This document shows positions 21,100 to 30,844 of a stretch of DNA of 64,000 nucleotides, piece by piece. A model generated the notes under the pieces. The model was given only the letters and a program-made list of their open reading frames with translations, had not been told where the DNA came from and searched no databases. The DNA comes from Nosema muscidifuracis (taxonomy: Eukaryota > Microsporidia > Nosematidae), in assembly GCA_028335825.1 (NCBI GenBank), contig JAIOKI010000002.1:620001-684000 (forward strand). Reading direction: 5' to 3'. Position 1 is the stretch's first letter. Each line of letters starts with the position of its first letter. Both the position numbers and the translations under genes were made by a program.

Positions 21100-21792
21100 A
21101 TGGAACAACATTTTATTTTAAGATTATCAGATGAACTCAAAGATAAAATTGATCTCACTGAAGCAAGTTTAGAAAGTATTGATACTGAAAGAGTACAATT
21201 GACTTATAAAAATCAAACATATCCTGGTATTGTAGTTAAGCTACCATGTATAATCGAATCACAAAAAACATTAGATAAAAAACAATATTACAAAGTATGT
21301 GATATTTCAACAATGATTGTAATATATCCAAATGATAATTTTAATTTAGTAAATGAACGTCGTATGCTCGAATTGAGTGGTCTTACTGCTCCATTAAAAT
21401 ATGTCAAAGCTAGAAGATTTAGAAAAAATACGACAGGTAATAAAATTCATTTAATTAACGAAATAGAACAAAAAGTTAATGAACTTTTAGAAAAAGATAA
21501 AAGAGCAAAGAAAGTCGAACTTGAAGGTACTGATATTGTGAAAGAATCTATAGATGATGATATATTAGAAATAGTAGCAGAAATAGAAAATAATCTTGAA
21601 CCTATTGTCGTTAAAGAAGATCCAAAAATTATTGAACTTCCTGTTGATACACCTGAGATTATAGAACTAAAAAAAGAAATAGAACAGCAAGAAAATTTAG
21701 TCAAAAATGCTTTAAATCCTATTTTACAGCAAAGATTCAAAGCAAAACTTGACAGTCTTAAAGAAAAACTTAACGAAATGTATAAACAATAA
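21100..21792 (+). CDS. TAF7: TFIID subunit TAF7 (TAFII55 domain)
   Basis: Subunit of general transcription factor TFIID. The N-terminal TAFII55 domain shows its hallmarks: EQHFILRLSDEL at residues 2-13, YKVCDISTMIVIY around 68-80, and SGLTAPLKYVKARRFRK around 94-110, equivalent to the SGLTPPLKNVRKRRFRK block of the family. A charged, coiled-coil-prone tail rich in Glu and Lys follows, ending with a heptad-like KLDSLKEKLNEMYKQ. At 230 residues it is shorter than fungal TAF7. The ATG at 21100 is preceded by CCCC at 21095-21098. It is tail-to-tail, 16 bp apart, with a histone-fold gene that may belong to the same or a related complex. Confidence 0.9.
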   Translation: MEQHFILRLSDELKDKIDLTEASLESIDTERVQLTYKNQTYPGIVVKLPCIIESQKTLDKKQYYKVCDISTMIVIYPNDNFNLVNERRMLELSGLTAPLKYVKARRFRKNTTGNKIHLINEIEQKVNELLEKDKRAKKVELEGTDIVKESIDDDILEIVAEIENNLEPIVVKEDPKIIELPVDTPEIIELKKEIEQQENLVKNALNPILQQRFKAKLDSLKEKLNEMYKQ

Positions 21793-21808
21793 ATATCATC
21801 TATTTAAT

Positions 21809-22498
21809 TTATTCATAATTTTTGAAAATTTTTTGTCTCGTTATTTTTGGGAAATCTGTAAAAATATCTTCTAAATCGTTATATACTTCGATAGGTTTAT
21901 TTTCCAAATTTCCTAATTCTAAAAAATATGTCTGATTAAAAGTAAATTTTTTTTTTGGAATTTCTTCTAAAATATTTGTAAAATCGTATTCATTTTCAGC
22001 TATTTTTCTTTTTCGAAAGGATTCTGGATTGCAATGTTTAAGAAATTTTTTAAAATCCTCATCCTTATCGATAGTTTCAGCGATAAAGCTTGTTTTAAGA
22101 TTTGGTTCGGGGTCTATTTCATTTGAATTATTTCGTGTTATTCCTGTAAAGATTTGATCATTTGGTAATATTTTTAAAGAATGTAAAATTGATTTACTGC
22201 TACCTATATCACCTAAATATTTTCTTAAAGCGATTTGAGACTTCAAAAAAGACGAAATTTCTCTTTCACGAAAGGAATCTGATATTAGAAAGTTGTTTAT
22301 ACAAAATCTAGAACTATGTTCGAAATATACATTTGATCCTACTGCTTTATTCAGTCTAAGAGAAATTTGTGATATATAATGTTTTAAAACATCAGATAAT
22401 ATGTTTAAACTTTGTTCTGAAATCCTATCAAATCCTACTTGTATGCATATCTCGGATATACAAAGTTTTAATATCTTTATATTCAAATTTGATTTCAT
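21809..22498 (-). CDS. Histone-fold (bromodomain-associated) TAF/SPT7-type protein
   Basis: The first 45 residues form a bromo-associated histone fold: ISEICIQVGFDRISEQSLNI followed by LSDVLKHYISQISLRLNKAV, matching the C/A-Q-x2-G-[FY] and L-x2-[LV]-L-x2-[YF]-[IL] pattern of TAF3, TAF8 and SPT7. The rest (229 residues total) is charged and contains PNDQIFTG and a basic FRKRK stretch, without a PHD finger or bromodomain. A role as TFIID or SAGA subunit is inferred; TAF8, TAF3 and SPT7 cannot be told apart from this alone. The ATG at 22498 has CCC 13 bases upstream (22512-22514), at the outer limit for the box. Convergent with TAF7. Confidence 0.7.
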   Translation of the reverse strand: MKSNLNIKILKLCISEICIQVGFDRISEQSLNILSDVLKHYISQISLRLNKAVGSNVYFEHSSRFCINNFLISDSFREREISSFLKSQIALRKYLGDIGSSKSILHSLKILPNDQIFTGITRNNSNEIDPEPNLKTSFIAETIDKDEDFKKFLKHCNPESFRKRKIAENEYDFTNILEEIPKKKFTFNQTYFLELGNLENKPIEVYNDLEDIFTDFPKITRQKIFKNYE

Positions 22499-23359
22499 AA
22501 ACTTAAAACAAGGGAATAAAAAAATAAATTTTCCGAAAAAATAAACAAATCAAAGGGTTAAAGTATCAGATTTTTATTTTTATATTTATATTAAGATATA
22601 TTAAAATTCATAATAAATTTATCAATCTATTTAGAAATGGTAAAGAATAAATTAAAGTAATTTTAATTAGAAATTAGCAATTTACCTAAATACCTTAGAT
22701 TTTTCAAATAAGGCTTTTGTCTTCAAGTTTGTTACTTAACCAGACATTACAGATATATTTTTTATAATTCTAAAAGAACTTAAACATTGAATTTTTTTAT
22801 AATTAAGTTTTTAATAATATTCTTGTTTTAAAAATGATTTATCAGTTATTAAGTTTATGTTGTCTTGTATAATTGAGTTCTTAATGATAATTTGGCTTTT
22901 AAAAATGATTAATCAGCTATTAAGTTTATGTTGTCTTGTATAATTAAGTTCTTAGTAATATTTTTGTTTTAAAAATGCTATTGTTAAATGTGATTTTTAA
23001 CTATTGTAATTTTAATAATATTGTATTTGACGTAATTTATTTTTTAAGATCCTATTAAATATTTTTAAACACTACAAGTTTAATGGGAATGTTTGTATTG
23101 AATTTATTTTTTAAAAAAACTTTAATTTAAAGATCTTGTTAAAATATTTAGTTATAAAAGATGATTAGACTTAAAATTAGTTATTATATTAAAAAATATT
23201 TATAGAATTTTAGCTAGTCGAATAATTACAATATAATTAATTTAACAAATCATATAAATAAATTATAATCATTATTGGTTTTTAAAGTTAATTTATTGCC
23301 TTTTTGAAAGCTGAAATTTTAACGGGTTTTTATATTTTTTTGAGATTTTTTACCCCTTC
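22499..23359. repeat. Divergent spacer with a 68-70 bp repeat, 2.5 copies
   Basis: Between about 22799 and 22980 a unit starting ATAATTAAGTTYTTAATAAT and containing AAGTTTATGTTGTCTTGTAT occurs two and a half times (starts near 22800, 22868 and 22938). No gene is visible in the remaining AT-rich DNA. Confidence 0.75.
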
Positions 23360-24493
23360 ATGATCTGTCAAAATTGTAATTCTTCCACAACTGCTACAGA
23401 CAGTGCACAGGGTGTCATTTATTGTACTGAATGTGGAATGGTACAAGAAGAGAACATAATAGTAAATGCAATTAACTTTTCTGATAATGGAGCTAAAAGT
23501 ACTTTAAATGGTAAAATAGTAGATTTGGATTCTAAACAAGTTGGTACTCAGTATGTAGATGCCAGTTATTATATTAAAAACACCATTTCTAGTATATGTG
23601 CTACACTTGGTCTAGGAAATACTTTTCTAGAATGTGGGTACAGATATTACAGACTACTTCTACCATACAATCTTAGTAAAGGTAAGTCAATTCTATACAC
23701 ACTCAGTGCTTGCATTTACATTGTTTGTAGAGAAGAAAAAACTCCTCATCTTCTTATAGATTTTTCTAATGCTCTTAATATCGATGTGTTTAAGATTGGA
23801 AAGTCTTTTTCGCGAATTGTCGAATTTTTAAACTTAAGGATTCCAAATATAGATCCTACACTTTATATACAGAGATATATCGTTAAATTAAATTTAAAAA
23901 ATCCAAAAATAACATCTCTTGCTCTTCGTATTATATCTAGAATGAATAGAGATTGGATCACTACTGGAAGAAGACCAAATAATATATGTGGTGTATCTAT
24001 TTTAATAGCAAGTCGAGTATACAATGAAGAAAGAACGATTAATGAAATTGCAAAGGTTGTTCATGTATCGGAATATACTTTAAAAAAAAGATTAATGGAG
24101 ATCAGCGACACAGGCACTGCAGATTTAAGTGTAGAACAATTTAATTCGCAGTGGCTTATTAAAGAAGAAGATCCTCCTGTTATCAAAAGAGAAATTAAAA
24201 GAAAAATCAAGAAAATTGATAGTTTAGAAGATGATAAAATAAATATAGAAGAAGATTCGGCTGACGATTTACTCACCGAGAGTGAATTTTACGAAAGAAA
24301 AAAAGTCTGGGAAGATATGTATGAAGATTTTATGATTGAAAAGGCTGAAAAGCTAAAACATGTAAAGAAGCCAAAGAGAAGAAATATAAAAAAACAATAC
24401 AATAATGTTTCGGATGTGCTAAAATCTTTAAACAAACGTGTATCGAGTAAGATTAATTACAGCATTATTGAAAGTCTTTTCGATGATTTGTGA
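23360..24493 (+). CDS. BRF1: TFIIIB subunit BRF1 (TFIIB-related factor)
   Basis: RNA polymerase III initiation factor that recruits Pol III with TBP and BDP1 at tRNA and 5S genes. A zinc ribbon uses C3, C6, C22 and C25. Two cyclin repeats follow (about 65-145 and 155-245); the BRF1-specific blocks LLIDFSNALNIDVFKIGKSF, DWITTGRRPNNICG and RLMEISDTGTADLS are clear and distinguish it from TFIIB. The C-terminus retains the TBP-binding homology region, ending SSKINYSIIESLFDDL. At 377 residues it is much shorter than yeast BRF1 (about 596) because the C-terminal linkers are reduced. CCCC at 23353-23356 precedes the ATG by three bases. A SNARE-like gene starts only 38 bp downstream. Confidence 0.93.
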   Translation: MICQNCNSSTTATDSAQGVIYCTECGMVQEENIIVNAINFSDNGAKSTLNGKIVDLDSKQVGTQYVDASYYIKNTISSICATLGLGNTFLECGYRYYRLLLPYNLSKGKSILYTLSACIYIVCREEKTPHLLIDFSNALNIDVFKIGKSFSRIVEFLNLRIPNIDPTLYIQRYIVKLNLKNPKITSLALRIISRMNRDWITTGRRPNNICGVSILIASRVYNEERTINEIAKVVHVSEYTLKKRLMEISDTGTADLSVEQFNSQWLIKEEDPPVIKREIKRKIKKIDSLEDDKINIEEDSADDLLTESEFYERKKVWEDMYEDFMIEKAEKLKHVKKPKRRNIKKQYNNVSDVLKSLNKRVSSKINYSIIESLFDDL

Positions 24494-24531
24494 TACAAAG
24501 TTTAATATCAGAATAATTTTTGTTTTGTTTA

Positions 24532-24825
24532 ATGAGTGATGAAGTTTCAAAGAAAATTGAAGAGGAAGTTGGAGGTCTAAAAGATAAGTTACAATCTAGG
24601 CTAAAGGAGACAGAAGAAATAGGAGATCTTGAATCTAATTTACAAAAACAATCACATAAATTAACCAAAACCACTGAGGAGCATCAAGAAGTATCAAGAG
24701 ATACTAGAAATAAAATGTGGTTTAAATATGCTAAATGGTTTGCATTGATTGCGATTCTTTGCATATTGCTTGGTTTATTTGTTTTAAGGCCTATTATAAA
24801 TGCAATATCTCTTTGTCTTTTATAA
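24532..24825 (+). CDS. SNARE-like tail-anchored protein
   Basis: A 97-residue protein made of a single amphipathic coiled coil (about residues 5-62) and one C-terminal membrane span (about 73-93, LIAILCILLGLFVL). A Trp/Lys-rich juxtamembrane stretch (KMWFKYAKW) resembles that of synaptobrevin-type SNAREs, and the KETEEIG segment recalls Qb-SNAREs. Aligning the coil to the membrane puts neither an Arg nor a Gln at the expected zero layer; an Ile/Glu falls there. So the class, and even SNARE function, is uncertain; a role in vesicle fusion in the secretory pathway is inferred. The open frame reaches back to a TTG at 24520, but the first ATG is at 24532. Confidence 0.6.
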   Translation: MSDEVSKKIEEEVGGLKDKLQSRLKETEEIGDLESNLQKQSHKLTKTTEEHQEVSRDTRNKMWFKYAKWFALIAILCILLGLFVLRPIINAISLCLL

Positions 24826-24833
24826 TAAATTCT

Positions 24834-25157
24834 TTTTGATTTAACAATTTAATTTCTTATTTAATCTATTCAGCATAATTAAATGTTTAATTTAATATTG
24901 CTCATATATCTTTATAAGAATATTTTTGATTTAATACCTTATTTAATCTATTCAGCATAATTAAATGTTTAATCTGGTATTGCTCATTTGTCTTTATAAG
25001 AATATTTTTGATTTAATCTATTCAGCATAATTAAATGTTCAATTTAATATTGCTCATATATCTTTATAAGAATCTTTTTGATTTAACAATTTAATCTATT
25101 CAGCATAATTAAATGTTCAATCTGGTATTGCTCATATATCTTTATTAGGAATTTTAA
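24834..25157. repeat. Minisatellite, four 70-82 bp units
   Basis: Four copies of a unit containing CTATTCAGCATAATTAAATG, TATTGCTCATATATCTTTAT and TTTTTGATTTAA. The CTATTCAGC landmark lies at 24866, 24948, 25018 and 25096. Copies 2 and 4 share TCTGG where copies 1 and 3 have TTTAA, so there is an alternating pattern. It fills the spacer 24826-25179. Confidence 0.92.
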
Positions 25158-25179
25158 ATTTCATTTTAATTTTTAATCC

Positions 25180-25845
25180 ATGGAAGAAGAAAAGAAAGAG
25201 ACTATTTTTTGTCTACAGCATTCTAAACTTAAACATATTCCAATTTTTGATTCTAATATAACAAAGTTGGATTTAAGACGAAATGAGATACAAGAAATGA
25301 ATTTTCCTTATTCAGAAACACTCATAGATGTAGATTTATCCGATAACAAAATAAGAAAAATTAGAAATTTAGAAAATTTACCTAATCTTAGAATTTTAGA
25401 TTTAAGTTACAATTTATTAAAAGAGATGAATATTTGTGATACAAAAATTGAAGAACTTTATTTAATATGCAATGATTTATCTAAAATAGATAAAGTTAAT
25501 CTAAAAAATGCAAAAATAATTGATTTAGCTGGAAATGAAATTTCTAAAATAGAAAATTTGGAAAATTGCACTCAACTTCGCGAACTGTATTTGGGAAATA
25601 ATAAAATCGAAAATATTCCTGATTTAAATTATTTATCAAATCTTGAAATTTTAGATCTTCAAAGTAATAAATTATCTTATATAGATTGTAATCTTCTTCC
25701 TACCAGTCTCAAAAAACTTTTAATTAGTGATAACAAGAATTTAAAAATGATTATTAATTATGATCGAATGATTAATTTATCTCTACTTGCAATTGAAAGA
25801 ACTATGATAGAATCAATATCTTTAAATATTGAAATATGGAAATAA
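25180..25845 (+). CDS. Leucine-rich repeat protein, SDS22-like
   Basis: A 221-residue protein consisting almost entirely of 21-23 residue leucine-rich repeats of the SDS22 type: repeated LxxLDLxxNxIxxI units, for example LRILDLSYNLLKEM, IEELYLICNDLSKI, LRELYLGNNKIENI and LEILDLQSNKLSYI. SDS22 proteins bind and regulate protein phosphatase 1 in the nucleus; other SDS22-type LRR proteins act elsewhere, so the PP1 role is an inference. No signal peptide or membrane segment. The ATG at 25180 is preceded by CC with one fewer C than the usual box. It ends 19 bp from the convergent RPEL-motif gene. Confidence 0.72.
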   Translation: MEEEKKETIFCLQHSKLKHIPIFDSNITKLDLRRNEIQEMNFPYSETLIDVDLSDNKIRKIRNLENLPNLRILDLSYNLLKEMNICDTKIEELYLICNDLSKIDKVNLKNAKIIDLAGNEISKIENLENCTQLRELYLGNNKIENIPDLNYLSNLEILDLQSNKLSYIDCNLLPTSLKKLLISDNKNLKMIINYDRMINLSLLAIERTMIESISLNIEIWK

Positions 25846-25864
25846 AAAAATATTTTTAATTTAT

Positions 25865-26233
25865 TTATCTTCTAAATATATTTAGCTTATGAATAATTAC
25901 GATTTTCTTATACTCAAAATCCATTTTTTTTACTAGATTCGAAATTGAAGGTGCAATATATCCTCCTGAATTACAATTTTCTATATTTCTATTAACAAGT
26001 AAATTACTTAACTCATCTTTAATTTCTTTTATAACCAATTCATTACGAATTATATTTCTATTTTTTAGATCTTCTATACTGGGTCTGTTCTGTAATTTTT
26101 TGTCAAGAGTCGTTGATAAGAAATTAATTTTTCTACGTATATGATCTCTAGATAAAAGTACTTTATCATATTCTTCTATATTTAGAGATCCATTCAGATA
26201 TTTAACTACTTCATATTTAATGTCATTGTTCAT
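25865..26233 (-). CDS. Small protein with a single RPEL-like motif
   Basis: A 122-residue protein. Residues 41-63 (TTLDKKLQNRPSIEDLKNRN and on) fit the RPEL repeat pattern, L-x2-KL-x2-RP-x2-[ED]-L-x2-RNI, which binds monomeric actin in MRTF and Phactr proteins and also occurs in some fungal proteins. The preceding stretch (DHIRRKINFLS) is helical and may be a diverged partner. The C-terminal half is basic with no known domain. No transmembrane segment. If the motif is functional, the protein would sequester or sense G-actin, but one copy alone is weak evidence. The ATG at 26233 is first in frame. Confidence 0.6.
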   Translation of the reverse strand: MNNDIKYEVVKYLNGSLNIEEYDKVLLSRDHIRRKINFLSTTLDKKLQNRPSIEDLKNRNIIRNELVIKEIKDELSNLLVNRNIENCNSGGYIAPSISNLVKKMDFEYKKIVIIHKLNIFRR

Positions 26234-27895
26234 GTCAATAATCTGGTCTTATTTTTTATCAGTCAATTTTTTTAATTTATTTTTCGTTAATTTTATTGGT
26301 GCATTTATTTAAAACTGATCAATACCATAATCACTAAAATCATACGTAATTGCTTTTCTAAATTTATAATGATTCGTTATGATTGATCTAATTATTTTTT
26401 TTGATTTCCTGTCATTTTTTATTGGTCAAATTAATAGCTCCTTTAAAAACAAATCAGATAATTGGAAAATTTAAATATAAGAAACATTATTTAATAAGTT
26501 TAGGTAAGTCACATTTTTGTATATGTGAATATATCATAATATTTATACAAAAGGAGAATAAATAAAAAAAATATTACCAGTTTTTATCTTGCTCCTTTGC
26601 TAAGACATTTATAAAGGATATTTTTCATACCTAAAAATAAATCTTATTTATTATGCTTGGTCTTAATAAAAGAGTAAGTTTATTTATGAGTGTTATATAA
26701 GTGAGTAAGTTTATTCATGCGTGTCATATAAGTAAAAATTATTGGCTAATTGCCGATTACAAAAACAAAATTATTTCTCACTAGATAAATATCAAAAAAT
26801 AGTAACTATTTATTAATTTACAGAATGAAGTATAATCTGGTTATTAATTGAGTTATAGGCAATCAATAATGATTAAAATGAAGTTTGAAATCTTAAAGAT
26901 AAAAAGGTGAAACGAAAACTCACTAAAACTGTGATATAAGTATCATAAAAATGATAACAAGTTAGCCTTTTATTTTTTAGTATTGTCTATTCAATAAAAC
27001 TGTTAAATCATAACGATTATCACTATTGATATTTTGCATACAGATTTTATAATTAACTAAGGCTTTTCTGTTTTCAAAACGAGAATCTACTTTTATTATC
27101 AGAATTAAGCAAATAATAATTTATTTCAACTTTATAAATAAATATCTAAAGCTTTCATTTTTCTCATTACAGGAATGTTTTATTAAAAATAAAGATAATG
27201 AAATTAATTTATAAAATGAATGAATAAGAAGAAGAGTGTTTTTTAGAGTTTAATACAATATATTTTATCAATAATGTAAGAATTATAACAATAGATAAAA
27301 TTAAAAAATACTTATTTGGGTATATTTATGCAAGGATATTCAAGATCACACTCACAGAAAAAACAGTTACGTTAATTAATTTTGATAAAGTTGATGAATT
27401 TAGGAATTTACCTTTTTTAAAAAATATACCCAAATAAGTATTTTTTAATAATTTTATTTTATCTTATAAACTTAACTAATTATCATTAATAAATTAAAAT
27501 ATTCATACTAGATAATATTTGGATATTATACCACTATTTATGTAATTTATATGCTTTGAATAGATATTTAATTGAATAAATACTTCTATGATATTATTTA
27601 ATGTAAATAGTTATTAGCTTATTAAAATGATATTTAATTAGGTTATTTTGTTTTTTATAAATTTTACCCTAGCATAAAATTAATTTTATGCTTTTAAATT
27701 TTTAAATAATTTACAATGTAGAGTTATTAATTGACATAAATATTTTATTGATGTCAATTAAAATAAAATATTTTAAATTTTCAATATATCATAAATTATA
27801 TTAAAATAATTTCTTTTATTTTATAAAATTTATTTTAGCATAAACTAATTGTCTGCTTCAAGTTGTAAATAAAAAATATTTATGTATCCCCAAAT
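26234..27895. other. Long AT-rich spacer with direct repeat and a TIR element
   Basis: The 1.66 kb divergent spacer has no frame that looks coding. It holds a short direct repeat (GTAAGTTTATTYATG followed by GTGT(C/T)ATATAAGT, about 26670-26732) and the inverted-repeat element at 27301-27448 listed separately. The stretch around 26880-27120 is somewhat less AT-rich than its surroundings, but I could not match it to any RNA family by eye. Confidence 0.5.
27301..27448. mobile_element. 148-bp element with perfect 27-bp terminal inverted repeats (MITE-like)
   Basis: The left arm 27301-27327 and right arm 27422-27448 are exact reverse complements over 27 bases (TTAAAAAATACTTATTTGGG and seven more). 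They enclose 94 bp without coding capacity and with noticeably higher GC than the flanks. Size and arrangement fit a MITE (non-autonomous DNA transposon remnant), or a strong hairpin. I cannot see an unambiguous target-site duplication because the flanks are A/T runs. Confidence 0.5.
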
Positions 27896-30136
27896 ATGAA
27901 ACTTGAAAAGTTATACAAAGAACTTGCAAACAATCCAAATGTTATAAATGAAATAGAAGTAGAGATTAATTCTTTAGTAAACTCCGATTCTCTTGAAGGA
28001 ACATTTAATTTATATAAATCAAATATTTCTGAAATGAAAATTTATGCATTAAAAATTATTGAAGAAAGAATAAAAATAAAAAAATCTAATAACAAAAATT
28101 TAGATTTAGAGATTAATGCTATGAAAAGTATTATAATCACTGATTCTAGTGATAAGACAGCTGAAGTATTTGCTAAATTAGGAATTTATGAATGGCCTAA
28201 TAATTTTCCTGATTTTTTTCAAATTATTATAGATTTAATTTCTACTAAACAAGAGACTGGTTATAAAGTTTTATACAATTTCTTATATTTAATGAATTAT
28301 AGTCAAGAAATTAATGATAAAAGAAAGAGTGAATTAAAGAAAGCTATAGGAATTATATATAAAGGGTATATGCAATTATTTGAAGATACATTTGCTTTAT
28401 ATATTATACCAATCTTAACAGAATCTTTAAAAATATTACCTAAAAATTTTGATTATTCAATTATATACAGAAAGGGTCATGAATATCCAGAAAAAACTAT
28501 TGAATTTATTAATGAAATGGGGGATTCTTTAAATATAGAAGATGTTATAGAGCTAGCTAGTAAAATGAATATTTCTGTAGGAATTTTAATATATTTTAAT
28601 TCTTTAAAAAATAAGTCACCAAATATACAAAATGTTGGGAAAATGTATGAATATGTTTATAAAGGTTTAAGAACAAGCATATTTACTTTTTTAATATCAA
28701 TAGATTTTTGGGTTAAATTTTTTTGTACTAAACATAAAGAACAATTTGTTGATCAAATATTAACAGAAGTATTATCAATATTTATAAGTTTAGATGAACA
28801 ACAAAGACTTGAAATTGAAGGAGAAGTTTATGGATTATTTACTGTTTTAATTAAGAATTATCCAGAAAATATATTTATATTTATAAAAAATAGTGGTGAT
28901 TTATTACCTAAAAGACTTGGTTTATTTTTTATTAGAAAGTTACATGATCAATATTTAATAATACTAAAAAATGGTTTACCAACTTTAATTAATTTTAATG
29001 AGCTTATTTTTAAAGATGTTTTATTAAATGGTACAATATTAGAACTTTCTAATGATAATAGAGCAGTAGATATTATTCAATATATGGATTTATCAGATAA
29101 AGATTGTGCTAAATTAGTAATTAGAATTATAAAGAAATTTCCTTTATCTGAGAGTTTAATTAATAAAATTATAGAAAAATGTGTTTTTACTGATAAAGAA
29201 AATGCGAATGAAGTTATCGTTGAATGTTGTATTAAATTAGATAGAATAGAACATTTTGATGATAAATGGGATCATGAAAAATTTATAAGATTTTTCTATT
29301 ATTTGAGACGAGTTCCTATGAAAGTTTGTCAATATTCTCAATTATACTTTAACGAATTTATTTTAAAAAGTCCATTCGATCGTTGTTTTTCTATTTTAAA
29401 AATGTTAGGTGATTTTCCAAAAGAAATTTATGAAAAGATTTATGATGATATTTATAGATATCCTTATGAAGATCTAAATTGTTTTAATAGAGACTTATTG
29501 GTATTTTTAAAATTACAAGATCCTTTTATTAGACGTGAAGTAGATAGAATTTTACTTGATTGGACACAATTAGAAAATACAGATAATCTTATTCTTTGTA
29601 CTAAATCTTTACTTAGTGTATTAACAGAAGGTATTAATAAGTCAAATTTATCAGGAATTCAATACGAGTCTATAGATTCGTTATTTGATCTTTTAAGGAT
29701 TGATGATTCCGGAATTATACGAAGAATTTCAGAAATATTCTGTTCATACAAAAATAGATTTGATGTAAAGAAGGCAATATACTTCTTTTTATTAAATTAT
29801 AATTCCAGTTATGTAGAAGGATCTCATTTAAATGTATCAGCTGCTATAACTAAATGTATTAAAGAAGAAAATGGAGCTGAAGCTTTAAATGAGATTTTAA
29901 CTGATATTCCTTATGAAAGTTGTAAGAATCTTAGAGATGAATGTCTTAAATATAATACAAAGAGAGGTCAAACTCTTGTCCGTAATTTTTTACAAAATTT
30001 TAAAGGGAGACCGTTAAATACTTTATATGAAAATAATTTCAAAGTAAGAGAACAAAATTTTATAAACAATGGAAGTGATAAAAAGGTTGGTGGATTTGAT
30101 TTCGAAATAGATAAAACGTATTTTGGAAAGAATTGA
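27896..30136 (+). CDS. Exportin/importin-beta-like HEAT-repeat protein
   Basis: A 746-residue all-helical protein. The N-terminal region contains LGIYEWPNNFPDFFQIIIDL, matching the [EW]WP-x2-WP-x-F-x2-[IL]-[IL] block near the N-terminus of exportins (Crm1, exportin-t, exportin-5), which bind Ran-GTP and carry cargo out of the nucleus. Later parts are diverged HEAT-like helices without other signatures that I recognise. It is shorter than typical exportins (about 950-1100), in keeping with gene reduction. Exportin-t or Msn5/exportin-5 are plausible; I cannot choose. CCCC at 27888-27891 lies four bases before the ATG. The RanGAP gene in the same window belongs to the same transport cycle. Confidence 0.65.
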   Translation: MKLEKLYKELANNPNVINEIEVEINSLVNSDSLEGTFNLYKSNISEMKIYALKIIEERIKIKKSNNKNLDLEINAMKSIIITDSSDKTAEVFAKLGIYEWPNNFPDFFQIIIDLISTKQETGYKVLYNFLYLMNYSQEINDKRKSELKKAIGIIYKGYMQLFEDTFALYIIPILTESLKILPKNFDYSIIYRKGHEYPEKTIEFINEMGDSLNIEDVIELASKMNISVGILIYFNSLKNKSPNIQNVGKMYEYVYKGLRTSIFTFLISIDFWVKFFCTKHKEQFVDQILTEVLSIFISLDEQQRLEIEGEVYGLFTVLIKNYPENIFIFIKNSGDLLPKRLGLFFIRKLHDQYLIILKNGLPTLINFNELIFKDVLLNGTILELSNDNRAVDIIQYMDLSDKDCAKLVIRIIKKFPLSESLINKIIEKCVFTDKENANEVIVECCIKLDRIEHFDDKWDHEKFIRFFYYLRRVPMKVCQYSQLYFNEFILKSPFDRCFSILKMLGDFPKEIYEKIYDDIYRYPYEDLNCFNRDLLVFLKLQDPFIRREVDRILLDWTQLENTDNLILCTKSLLSVLTEGINKSNLSGIQYESIDSLFDLLRIDDSGIIRRISEIFCSYKNRFDVKKAIYFFLLNYNSSYVEGSHLNVSAAITKCIKEENGAEALNEILTDIPYESCKNLRDECLKYNTKRGQTLVRNFLQNFKGRPLNTLYENNFKVREQNFINNGSDKKVGGFDFEIDKTYFGKN

Positions 30137-30559
30137 TAAATAAAATACTTTTATAAATGTTATATCTAAAGATTTTCTGTTATGAGAACAGGAATATAAT
30201 TTTATGTAATAAAATAAAAAGAATTACCCTTTGTAATATTTTTACTGTACGTCTATTTGCATTCTTTGAAATATTTTACACGTAAAAGGTTTAATTGTAT
30301 TTTTAAGCAATATATTTGTTTTTAATATACTTAATTAATTGTTGTTATACTCTTTACATATACTTATTTGTTATACTCATTATATAAATTAAAATGACTA
30401 TTGCTTAACATTTTATATATACTTATTTGTTATACTCATTATATAAATTAAAATAATTGTTGTCATACTTTTTAATGGATTACAAAACCCCTTTCTGATA
30501 TTTTTGATTAGTTTTTTTTCTCCTTATTTACATTAAAAATTAAATTTTTAATATTTTTA
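30137..30559. repeat. AT-rich spacer with a 70-bp direct repeat
   Basis: Between about 30350 and 30460 a block containing ATACTTATTTGTTATACTCA and TTATATAAATTAAAATRA is present twice about 66 bp apart. No gene is visible otherwise. Confidence 0.55.
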
Positions 30560-30844
30560 ATGAAAGATTCAAATTTATCTGAAGAAGAAAGAAAAGCTAT
30601 TTTACTTGAAAAGATTTCTAAAGCATCTGACTATGTGAAACAAAAACAAAAGAATAATAAAATACTAGATGATCATATGTCAGTACTTAGAAATAGGGAA
30701 GATCCTTATCAACACATAAGTACTAATAAAACAAATATAAGACTTAGAAGAATATTTATTCTTATGGCTATAGGTGTATGTTCATTATTTTTACTTACAG
30801 CTGTAATATTAAATAGGAGAAATCAATTAGAACTTGAAAAATAA
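30560..30844 (+). CDS. Small tail-anchored membrane protein, unknown
   Basis: A 94-residue protein not recognised. Residues 5-45 are charged and helical (SEEERKAILLEKISKASDYV and on), residues 65-84 form one hydrophobic span (IFILMAIGVCSLFLLTAVIL) flanked by Arg residues, and the tail is short (RRNQLELEK). The layout is like that of a tail-anchored ER or vesicle protein; a SNARE regulator or a small SNARE cannot be excluded, but there are no heptads long enough. It starts at the first ATG, preceded by AAATTTTTAA-type sequence rather than a CCC box. Confidence 0.6.
   Translation: MKDSNLSEEERKAILLEKISKASDYVKQKQKNNKILDDHMSVLRNREDPYQHISTNKTNIRLRRIFILMAIGVCSLFLLTAVILNRRNQLELEK

Noticed and set aside
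26880-27120. Possible non-coding RNA in the long spacer
   Set aside because: Slightly higher GC but no recognisable snRNA, SRP RNA, RNase P or 5S motifs.
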